In this document: positions 57,593-64,000 of the stretch, one piece after another
Numbering within the stretch: position 1 is the stretch's first letter
Layout of the letters: the number at the start of each line of letters is the position of its first letter
DNA from: Gordonia sp. KTR9
GTDB taxonomy: Bacteria; Actinomycetota; Actinomycetes; Mycobacteriales; Mycobacteriaceae
Direction: 5' to 3'
Length of the DNA: 64,000 nt
NCBI RefSeq assembly: GCF_000143885.2
Contig: NC_018581.1
Location: 2,356,001 to 2,420,000, forward strand
Translations under genes and position numbers: made by a program
The notes under the pieces: model-generated
The model's input: only the letters and a program-made list of their open reading frames with translations
Database searches by the model: none
Told to the model about the DNA's origin: nothing

Positions 57593-59008
57593 TCAGCGGT
57601 CGGTGACGGCGTTCTCCGCGGCGTCGGCCCACTCGCGCCACTGCGCCGCCTGGTCGCGTAGCTTCGCGGCGTCTCGGTCCTTGCCGCGTTCGGCAGCCTT
57701 GCGTGCCTGGTCCTCGAGCTGAGCGGCGCGGTCGGCGAACTGCGCCGCACGCGCCAGCGCCTCGGGATCGGTGCGCTGCCACTGCGCGTCCTCGGCGTCG
57801 CGGATGCGCTTCTCCAGCGCCCGCGCACGGGCCTCGAGGCTGTGCATCTGGTCACGCGGGACCTTGCCGAGTTCGTCCCACTGGTCGCGGAACGACCGGA
57901 ACTCGCGCCGGGCGGCGTCGAGGTCGGCAGCCGGGTCGATGGCCTTCTCGGCGGCGTCGAGCAGCGCGATCTTGGCGGTCGCATTCGCGCTGAACTCCGC
58001 GTCGCGTTCCGACGACGCCGCGTTGCGAGCTCCGAAGAACACGTCCTGGGCGGCCTTGAACCGCTGCCACAGCGCCTCGTCGGTGTCGCGCGGTGCGCGG
58101 CCGGAGGCCTTCCACTCGGCGAGCAGTTCCCGGAACTTCGCCGAGGTCGGACCCCAGTCGGTCGAGCCGGACAGCTCCTCGGCTCGCGCGATCAGCGCCT
58201 CCTTGCGTTCCTTCGCACCGGCGCGCTCCCGATCGAGTTCGGCGAAATGCGCACCGCGCCGGCGGTTGAAGGCGTCGCGCGCCTTCGCATAGCGCTTCCA
58301 CAGCGCGTCGTCGGTCTTGCGGTCGACGCCCTTGATCGACTTCCACTCGTCGAGGATCTCGCGCAGTCGGTCGCCGGCACTCTTCCAGTTGGTCGCGTCG
58401 GCGCCGATCTGTTCGGCCTCGGTGGCGAGGACTTCCTTGCGGGCGACGGCATCGGCCCGGGTCTTCTCGCGTTCGGCGCGGATCGTCTCGGCCACCTCGT
58501 CGGCGCTGCCGACGATGGCCTCGAGCCGGCGCTGCAGCGCGGCGACGTCACCGATGACGTGCGCATTGGGCAGCTCGTCGAGCAGGTGCTTGGCGGCGCC
58601 CTGCGCCTTGCGCGGGTCGCCCGACCGTGCGGTGAGCCGTTCCTCGAGGATTTCGACCTCGGTGGCGAGATCGTCGAACCGGCGTCCGAAGTGCGCGAGT
58701 CCCTCTTCGACCGTGCCGGCCTGCCACGAACCGATCTCACGTTCCCCGTCGTCGGTCTTCAGCCACACGACACCCGATTCGTCGATCCGGCCGAAGCGGT
58801 GCGGATCGGCGGTGACGAGGTGCGTGACGACCGGCTCCGACGCGACGCCCGGTCGCGGACCGGGTTTGGGGCGCGGACCGGGTTTCGGTGAGGGCGGCGG
58901 TGCGCTCTGGCTTGTCGGCTGGCTTGCCGACGTTGCCTCCGCATCGGGTGACGTTCCGGTCGGGGCTGACGATTCGGTCGCGGGTGCCGATTCGGTCGGG
59001 TTGGTCAT
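57593..59008 (-). CDS. DUF349 coiled-coil protein (Rv2731-like)
   Basis: A 471-aa protein with an N-terminal Pro/Ala/Ser-rich tail (residues 1-75), a short beta region (RFGRIDESGVVWLKTDDGERE) and then four or five DUF349 repeats (LREILDEWKSIKGVDRKTDDALWKRYAKARDAF; FRELLAEWKASGRAPRDTDEALWQRFKAAQDVF). DUF349 proteins are long helical proteins with unknown role. ATG at 59008; upstream extension to 59122 has no support. Confidence 0.85.
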   Translation of the reverse strand: MTNPTESAPATESSAPTGTSPDAEATSASQPTSQSAPPPSPKPGPRPKPGPRPGVASEPVVTHLVTADPHRFGRIDESGVVWLKTDDGEREIGSWQAGTVEEGLAHFGRRFDDLATEVEILEERLTARSGDPRKAQGAAKHLLDELPNAHVIGDVAALQRRLEAIVGSADEVAETIRAEREKTRADAVARKEVLATEAEQIGADATNWKSAGDRLREILDEWKSIKGVDRKTDDALWKRYAKARDAFNRRRGAHFAELDRERAGAKERKEALIARAEELSGSTDWGPTSAKFRELLAEWKASGRAPRDTDEALWQRFKAAQDVFFGARNAASSERDAEFSANATAKIALLDAAEKAIDPAADLDAARREFRSFRDQWDELGKVPRDQMHSLEARARALEKRIRDAEDAQWQRTDPEALARAAQFADRAAQLEDQARKAAERGKDRDAAKLRDQAAQWREWADAAENAVTDR

Positions 59009-59170
59009 CTGCACGTGTCCTGCCGCTCTGTGGTGCCGCGCGTCACGGCTGCCGGTCGCTGGAGTCGATCCTCGCTGGGCATCCGATGCCCCGCGATCGC
59101 CGACGAGTACCGTTCCATTCAAGCAGTTCAGGCCCGTCGATGTGGCGTCCGTGCCGAGTTTGTGGGTCGC

Positions 59171-59190
59171 GGAGCGAGCGGGCCGAATGT
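59171..59190 (+). repeat. Direct repeat unit, first copy
   Basis: This 20-nt segment recurs with one change at 59206-59225. Both contain GAGCGAGCGGGCCGA. They sit in the spacer between the DUF349 and dioxygenase-like genes. Confidence 0.65.
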
Positions 59191-59193
59191 CAC

Positions 59194-59219
59194 GGCGCCG
59201 GGAGCGGAGCGAGCGGGCC
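59194..59219 (+). repeat. Dispersed 26-nt intergenic repeat, copy 2
   Basis: Matches the complement of 17065-17090 at 24 of 26 positions and partly overlaps the second direct-repeat unit. Its core is GGCGCCGGGAGCG. Confidence 0.6.
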
Positions 59220-59232
59220 GAGTGTTCTCGAC

Positions 59233-59238
59233 TAGCGT
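59233..59238 (+). promoter_or_regulatory. Candidate -10 box at 59.2 kb (leaderless)
   Basis: TAGCGT lies 6 nt before the GTG at 59245. Confidence 0.45.
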
Positions 59239-59244
59239 CGTGGT

Positions 59245-60021
59245 GTGCTTGTGGCCGTCGTCTTCGTTCCGAGTGCTCCGCTGCTCGTTCCCGAATTGGC
59301 CGGTCCGGCCGCGTCCGACACCGAACCGGTGCGTCGGGCCGCGCTCGACGCGGTCGCAGGCGTGGGCGAGCTCGGTGTCGACCGATGGGTGGCTCTGGGG
59401 ACCGCCGACGAGGCGACCCCCGGCAGCGTCGGCGAGCCGGTGCGGGGGACCTTTGCGCGTTTCGGTGTCGACGTCCCCGTCATCACGGACACCGAAGCCC
59501 CGACGGATACGGCGGCCCCGACGGCTACGGCGCTCGACGGCGCAAGGCGCCGGATGAGCCTGTCGGTCCTCATCGCCGGCTGGGTCGCCCAGCGGATGTC
59601 ACTCGGCCCGCTGCGCGTGTGCAGCGTCGGGTCGACGACGCCGCCCGCGGACTGCGTGGCGCTGGGTACGGAACTGTCCGCGCGCCTCGACGACGACACC
59701 GAGCGGGTCGGGGTCCTCGTGGTGGGCGACGGATCGACCGCGCTGACGGACAAGGCCCCCGGCGGGGGTCGTCGGGAATCCGCCGTGGAGCTGAACGACG
59801 CGGTCGTCGTCGCGCTCGCTTCGGCGGACACGACTGCGCTGGCGGCGCTCGATCCGCACGAGTGCGATGCCGAGGGCGTCGGTGGCCGGGTCGCGTGGCA
59901 GGTGGCGGCCGGGCTCGTCGGTGACCGGCCGGTCCGGGCGGAACTCGACTTCGCCGACGCGCCCTTCGGGGTCGGGTACGTGGTCGCGAGGTGGACCGTC
60001 GAGAACGGCAAGCGCCGGTGA
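59245..60021 (+). CDS. Class III extradiol dioxygenase-like protein (Rv2728c-like)
   Basis: A 258-aa protein like Rv2728c. It starts [16 protein letters not shown], and has [16 protein letters not shown], resembling the LigB-type class III extradiol dioxygenase fold found between the DUF349 gene and miaA. The His and Asp ligands expected of an active iron enzyme are not clearly present, so it may be inactive or have another role. GTG at 59245. Stop overlaps the miaA start (GTGA). Confidence 0.7.
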   Translation: MLVAVVFVPSAPLLVPELAGPAASDTEPVRRAALDAVAGVGELGVDRWVALGTADEATPGSVGEPVRGTFARFGVDVPVITDTEAPTDTAAPTATALDGARRRMSLSVLIAGWVAQRMSLGPLRVCSVGSTTPPADCVALGTELSARLDDDTERVGVLVVGDGSTALTDKAPGGGRRESAVELNDAVVVALASADTTALAALDPHECDAEGVGGRVAWQVAAGLVGDRPVRAELDFADAPFGVGYVVARWTVENGKRR

Positions 60022-60938
60022 CTACGCCGCCCGTGCCCATCGCAGTCGTCGGCCCCACGGCCGGTGGCAAGTCCGACCTCGCCCTCGACCTGGCCGAACG
60101 GCTCGGCGGGGAGATCGTCAACATCGACGCCATGCAGCAGTACCGCGGAATGGACGTCGGGACCGCCAAGCTCCCGCCCGGCGAGCGCCGCGGCATCCCG
60201 CACCATCAGCTCGACGTACTCGACGTGACCGAGGTGGCGACCGTCGCGCGCTATCAGGAGGCCGCACGCGCCGACGTCGACCGGTTGCGCGCCGCGGGGC
60301 GGGTTCCGGTGATCGTCGGCGGATCGATGATGTACGTCCAGGGACTCCTCGACGACTGGCAGTTCCCGGCGACCGACCCCGAGGTCCGCCGACGCTACGA
60401 GGACATGCTCGACGAGCGGGGAGTGGGCGCGATGCACCGGTTGCTCGCCTCGGTCGACCCGGCCGCGGCGGCGACCATCCTCGACACCGACGCTCGCCGT
60501 ATCGTGCGGGCGCTCGAGGTGGTCGAGTTGACCGGTGCGCCCTTCGCCGCGTCACAGCCCGTGATCGGCGAGCCGCGCTGGGGCACGATCATCCTCGCCC
60601 TCGACCGGGACACCGAGGAACTCGACGACCGGATCCGGCGGCGCACTCGGGCGATGTTCGAGCAGGGCCTCGTCGACGAGGTGGAGGAGCTCTGTTCCCG
60701 CGGTCTGCGGCAGGGACGCACCGCGTCCCAGGCCATCGGCTACAAGCAGGTGCTCGCGGCCCTCGACGGCGAGTACGACCTCGCGCAGGCCGAGGAACTG
60801 ACGTTCATCGGCACCCGGCGGTATGTCCGTCGGCAGCGGTCGTGGTTCCGGCGCGATCATCGGGCCGTGTGGCTCGACGCCGCCGCACCCGACCTCCTCG
60901 ACCGAGCGCTGCGTGTCGTCGACCCCGACGCCCCGTAG
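60018..60938 (+). CDS. miaA: tRNA dimethylallyltransferase MiaA
   Basis: A 306-aa MiaA that prenylates A37 of tRNAs reading UNN codons. The P-loop GPTAGGKSD is at residues 13-20; [15 protein letters not shown] and [16 protein letters not shown] follow. GTG overlaps the upstream stop; ATG-free start confirmed by the family's VVGPTA position. The stop codon TAG (60936-60938) is the first three bases of the dapF -10 box. Confidence 0.96.
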   Translation: MTTPPVPIAVVGPTAGGKSDLALDLAERLGGEIVNIDAMQQYRGMDVGTAKLPPGERRGIPHHQLDVLDVTEVATVARYQEAARADVDRLRAAGRVPVIVGGSMMYVQGLLDDWQFPATDPEVRRRYEDMLDERGVGAMHRLLASVDPAAAATILDTDARRIVRALEVVELTGAPFAASQPVIGEPRWGTIILALDRDTEELDDRIRRRTRAMFEQGLVDEVEELCSRGLRQGRTASQAIGYKQVLAALDGEYDLAQAEELTFIGTRRYVRRQRSWFRRDHRAVWLDAAAPDLLDRALRVVDPDAP

Positions 60939-60941
60939 GCT
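60936..60941 (+). promoter_or_regulatory. Candidate -10 box of dapF, embedded in the miaA stop
   Basis: TAGGCT starts with the miaA stop codon and lies 7 nt before the dapF GTG. Confidence 0.5.
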
Positions 60942-60948
60942 GTTCAGC

Positions 60949-61860
60949 GTGACTTCCGCCCCGCAGAGCAGTGCGCGCGACGGCCTGCCTTTCGTCAAGG
61001 GCCATGGCACCCAGAACGATTTCGTGATCCTCGCCGACCCCGACGCCGCTCTCGCGCTCGACGCCGAGATGGTGGCCGCGCTGTGTGACCGGCAACGAGG
61101 GATCGGGGCCGACGGATTGCTGCGCGTCGCACGTTCGGATGCCCTGCTCGCCGCCGGCGTCCTCGACGCCCTGCCCGACGGGGTGTCGGCCGACGACTGG
61201 TTCATGGACTACCGCAACGGCGACGGCTCGGTGGCCGAGATGTGCGGCAACGGGGTACGCGTGTTCGCGCACTTCCTGCGAGCATCGGGACTCGTCGACA
61301 CCGACACGTTCCCCGTCGGTTCCCGCGCGGGCGCCCGGGGAGTCACCATCCATTCGTTCGACGCGGTGCACGCCGAGGTCACGGTCGAGATGGGCGTGGT
61401 ACGCCTGGACGGATCGTCGGTGGTCCGCATCGGCGACGACATCTATCCCGGCGCGATGGTCGACGTGGGCAACCCCCACCTGGCATGTGTCGTCGCGGAC
61501 ATGACCCCGGCCGACCTCGAGGCGGTCGACTTCGGCGCCGGCGTCACCATCGAGGCCGACGACTTCCCCCACGGCGCGAACGTCGAATTGCTGACCCCGC
61601 CCGTCGAGGGCCCCGATGGTGGTCTGAGCGCGCGGATGCGGGTCTTCGAGCGGGGCGTCGGCGAGACGCGCAGCTGTGGGACCGGGCTGGTCGCGGCGGC
61701 GCGGGCGGCGCTCGACGTCCGTGGCGCCGATGCGGGGGAACTGCGCATCGGCATCCCCGGCGGTGAGGTCACCGTGTCGATCCGTCCCGACGGATCGACC
61801 CTGCGCGGACCGTCGATGCTCGTCGCCGACGGGGTGCTGCGGCCCGGCTGGGCGCGCTGA
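60949..61860 (+). CDS. dapF: Diaminopimelate epimerase
   Basis: A 303-aa DapF converting LL- to meso-diaminopimelate for the cell wall and lysine. The two catalytic cysteines are in MCGNGVR (Cys99) and SCGTG (Cys243), with FVKGHGTQNDFV at the N-terminus. GTG at 60949 matches homologs; a frame open from 60823 overlaps miaA. Third dap gene in the window. Confidence 0.96.
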   Translation: MTSAPQSSARDGLPFVKGHGTQNDFVILADPDAALALDAEMVAALCDRQRGIGADGLLRVARSDALLAAGVLDALPDGVSADDWFMDYRNGDGSVAEMCGNGVRVFAHFLRASGLVDTDTFPVGSRAGARGVTIHSFDAVHAEVTVEMGVVRLDGSSVVRIGDDIYPGAMVDVGNPHLACVVADMTPADLEAVDFGAGVTIEADDFPHGANVELLTPPVEGPDGGLSARMRVFERGVGETRSCGTGLVAAARAALDVRGADAGELRIGIPGGEVTVSIRPDGSTLRGPSMLVADGVLRPGWAR

Positions 61861-61912
61861 GCACGATATTCGCGTGCTCGTATCCGGGCGGACATGAGAC
61901 CATGGACCGCGT

Positions 61913-63385
61913 ATGACCGAATCACGAGAAGACATCATGACCGCAGCCGATCTCGGTGTCCGGGACACCGCGGATCCGACCGGTGCGGGTCCGGCCGGTG
62001 CGGACCCGACCACCGGTGAACTCCAACTGTCCGAGCGCGCGTCTCTGCAACGCGTCGCGGGACTCTCCACCGAACTCACCGACGTCACCGAGGTCGAGTA
62101 CCGGCAGCTCCGGCTGGAGCGGGTGGTCCTGGTCGGCGTGTGGACCGAGGGCAGCGCGGCTGCGGCGAAGGCCAACATGGCCGAGCTGGCCGCGCTCGCC
62201 GAAACAGCCGGCTCGCAGATCCTCGACGCGGTGATCCAGCGTCGGTCCAAACCCGATCCCGCCACCTACATCGGCAGTGGCAAGGCCGAGGAACTCCGCG
62301 AGATCGTCCTCGCGACCGGTGCCGACACCGTCGTCTGCGACGGTGAACTCACCCCCGCCCAGCTGAACGCGCTGGAGAAGGTGGTGAAGGTGAAGGTCAT
62401 CGACCGCACCGCACTGATCCTCGACATCTTCGCCCAGCACGCGACCTCGCGGGAGGGCAAGGCGCAGGTCTCTCTCGCCCAGATGGAGTACATGCTCCCG
62501 AGGCTGCGCGGCTGGGGTGAATCGATGTCCCGGCAGGCCGGTGGCCGAGCGGGAAGCAACGGCGGTGTGGGCCTTCGCGGTCCCGGTGAGACCAAGATCG
62601 AGACCGATCGTCGCCGGATCCGGGAGCGGATGGCCAAACTGCGCCGCGAGATCCGCGGCATGAAGAAGGCCCGGACGACGAAACGTGCTGCGCGCAAGAG
62701 TGGTTCGATCCCGACGATCACCGTCGCCGGGTACACCAACGCCGGCAAGTCCAGTCTGGTCAACGCGATGACCGGTGCCGGGGTCCTCGTGCAGGACGCG
62801 TTGTTCGCGACCCTGGATCCCACCACGAGGCGCGCCACCCTCGATGACGGCCGCGCCGTCGTCTTCACCGACACCGTCGGGTTCGTCCGACATCTGCCCA
62901 CCCAGCTCGTCGAGGCCTTCCGTTCCACCCTCGAGGAGGTCGTCGACGCGGACCTGCTGCTCCACGTGGTCGACGGCGCGGATGCCTTCCCGATGGCACA
63001 GATCTCGGCCGTCCGTCAGGTCATCAACGACATCGTCGCCGAGGAGGGCGTCACCGCGCCGCCGGAGTTGCTCGTCATCAACAAGATCGACGCCATCGAC
63101 GGCAACCGCCTCACCGAGTTGCGCGGGGCGCTCGGCTCGGATGCGGTGTTCATCTCCGCCCGCACCGGTGAGGGACTGCCCGAACTCTTCGGGCGCGTTC
63201 GCGAATTCGTCGGGCGCGAGGACGTGGAGATGACCATCGAGGTGCCGTTCGATCGCGGCGACGTCGTCTCTCGCGTCCACAGCGAGGGCGAGGTCATCTC
63301 CTCCGAGCACACCGAGGCCGGCACGACGATGAAGGTCCGCGTCCCGGCCGCATTCGCGGGCGAGATCGCGGACCTCCGGGTCTGA
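61913..63385 (+). CDS. hflX: Ribosome-associated GTPase HflX
   Basis: A 490-aa HflX, which splits stalled or stressed ribosomes. The N-terminal HflX domain has YIGSGKAEELREIV and DRTALILDIFAQHATSREGKAQVSLAQMEYMLPRL; the GTPase domain shows GYTNAGKSSLV (about 273-283), DTVGFVRHLP and NKID. The N-terminal ~40 residues are variable and Pro/Gly-rich. ATG at 61913; an ATG nine codons later is also possible. Confidence 0.95.
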   Translation: MTESREDIMTAADLGVRDTADPTGAGPAGADPTTGELQLSERASLQRVAGLSTELTDVTEVEYRQLRLERVVLVGVWTEGSAAAAKANMAELAALAETAGSQILDAVIQRRSKPDPATYIGSGKAEELREIVLATGADTVVCDGELTPAQLNALEKVVKVKVIDRTALILDIFAQHATSREGKAQVSLAQMEYMLPRLRGWGESMSRQAGGRAGSNGGVGLRGPGETKIETDRRRIRERMAKLRREIRGMKKARTTKRAARKSGSIPTITVAGYTNAGKSSLVNAMTGAGVLVQDALFATLDPTTRRATLDDGRAVVFTDTVGFVRHLPTQLVEAFRSTLEEVVDADLLLHVVDGADAFPMAQISAVRQVINDIVAEEGVTAPPELLVINKIDAIDGNRLTELRGALGSDAVFISARTGEGLPELFGRVREFVGREDVEMTIEVPFDRGDVVSRVHSEGEVISSEHTEAGTTMKVRVPAAFAGEIADLRV

Positions 63386-63403
63386 GGGCCCCGCCGTCCG
63401 GGT

Positions 63404-63664
63404 CTAGTCCGCGTCGAGGTCCTTCTCGACGAGGGTGACGATGGCGTCGAGCGTGGCCTGATCGTCGGCCGTCACGACGACCCGGGTGCCCTTCTCGGCT
63501 CCCAGCGTCATGATCATCAGCGCCGACCCCGCGTCGACCGGGTCGCCGCCCTCGAGGCCCAGCGTCACCGGGTTCCCGGCTTCGGCGACCGCCTCGGCGA
63601 TGATCGTGGCGGGGCGGGCGTGGAGGCCGACGGCGGAGCCGACGGTGGCGGTGGTGCTGGGCAT
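63404..63664 (-). CDS. ptsH: Phosphocarrier protein HPr
   Basis: An 86-aa HPr of the sugar phosphotransferase system. The phosphorylated His15 is in GLHARPA, and Ser47 in AGSALMIMTLG matches the regulatory serine of Gram-positive HPr. ATG preceded by GAAGGAGTTCCC. Lies downstream of the fructose permease gene on the same strand; likely takes phosphate from EI to FruA. Confidence 0.96.
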   Translation of the reverse strand: MPSTTATVGSAVGLHARPATIIAEAVAEAGNPVTLGLEGGDPVDAGSALMIMTLGAEKGTRVVVTADDQATLDAIVTLVEKDLDAD

Positions 63665-63774
63665 GGGAACTCCTTCGGGTGGGTTGGGGTGTCGCGTGCG
63701 GTGGGTTGTGGTGCGATCCGGTGCCGGGGTCCGACCCGGATGTCGCGGGGTCGTGTGAACGTGTCGTCGTGGCG

Positions 63775-64000
63775 TCAGGCGGCGACCGCCTCTAGTTCGT
63801 CGAAGGCGACGGCGTCGCGACTGCGGTGGACCTGCTTGGCCGCGATCACCAGGACGGCGGACAGGACGGTACCGGCGACGAGCGCGACGAGGAACAGCAC
63901 CCAGTTGTTCATCGCGAAGAAGACGAAGATGCCGCCGTGCGGGGCGCGGAGTTCGACACCGAACGCCATGATCAGTGCGCCGCTGAGTGCGCCGCCGGCC
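63775..64000 (-). CDS. fruA: Fructose PTS enzyme II (FruA), C-terminal end
   Basis: The last ~75 residues of a fructose-type PTS permease, cut by the window edge. It reads GGALSGALIMAFGVELRAPHGGIFVFFA, the late loop/helix of the EIIC domain, then one more helix and a cytoplasmic tail. Located upstream of ptsH, forming the usual fru-ptsH arrangement. Confidence 0.88.
   Translation of the reverse strand, partial: AGGALSGALIMAFGVELRAPHGGIFVFFAMNNWVLFLVALVAGTVLSAVLVIAAKQVHRSRDAVAFDELEAVAA

Overview
The window is about 64 kb of GC-rich actinobacterial chromosome. It comes from a mycolic-acid bacterium (order Mycobacteriales), most likely Gordonia or a close relative; the genus is an inference. 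Gene order follows the Mycobacterium tuberculosis block from proS (Rv2845c) to hflX (Rv2725c) with only local insertions and losses. An intein-free recA beside recX and gluABCD recalls Corynebacterium.

Layout. 1-4.8 kb: the end of an MFS drug exporter, a PNPOx-like flavoprotein, yaaA, proS, and a convergent pair (Tat lipoprotein plus DUF4439). 4.8-15.3 kb: a translation block, rimP-nusA-ylxR-infB-rbfA, running into a DHH phosphoesterase, a MATE exporter, a phosphoesterase, a PPTase and truB. 15.3-20.3 kb: mntR diverging from ribF, then rpsO and pnp. 20.3-27 kb: a secreted trypsin-like protease, a CBS/nucleotidyltransferase, an NRDE protein, ald with its Lrp-type regulator, and dapB with two small genes. 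27-31.5 kb: a short accessory island with an unrecognised 342-aa protein, two HNH nucleases and a TetR pair. 31.5-41.2 kb: thyA-dfrA-ycaQ, a HAD phosphatase, phoD, and thyX-dapA-rnj. 41.2-49.9 kb: ftsK, a TerC-family exporter behind a Mn2+ (yybP-ykoY) riboswitch, argA, pgsA, the clgR-pspA envelope-stress genes and a glycosyltransferase. 49.9-64 kb: recA-recX, gluABCD on the other strand, miaB, a DUF349 protein, miaA-dapF, hflX, ptsH and the end of fruA.

The genes cluster around a few jobs: RNA maturation and decay (NusA, RbfA, TruB, PNPase, RNase J, nanoRNase, MiaA/MiaB), lysine/diaminopimelate synthesis (dapA, dapB, dapF), thymidylate and folate (thyA, dfrA, thyX), DNA repair (recA, recX, a YcaQ-type glycosylase), manganese control (mntR and the riboswitch-terC unit) and envelope stress.

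Many genes have a TAnnnT -10 box only 5-8 nt before an ATG or GTG, which points to widespread leaderless mRNAs. The best candidates for follow-up are regulatory: the Mn2+ riboswitch, a recA promoter that could give a leaderless N-terminally extended RecA, a 19-codon leaderless ORF coupled to pgsA, an ECF (SigE-like) promoter before clgR, and a duplicated 14-16 bp palindrome around the DUF222-HNH gene. I saw no rRNA, tRNA, CRISPR array, insertion sequence or prophage.
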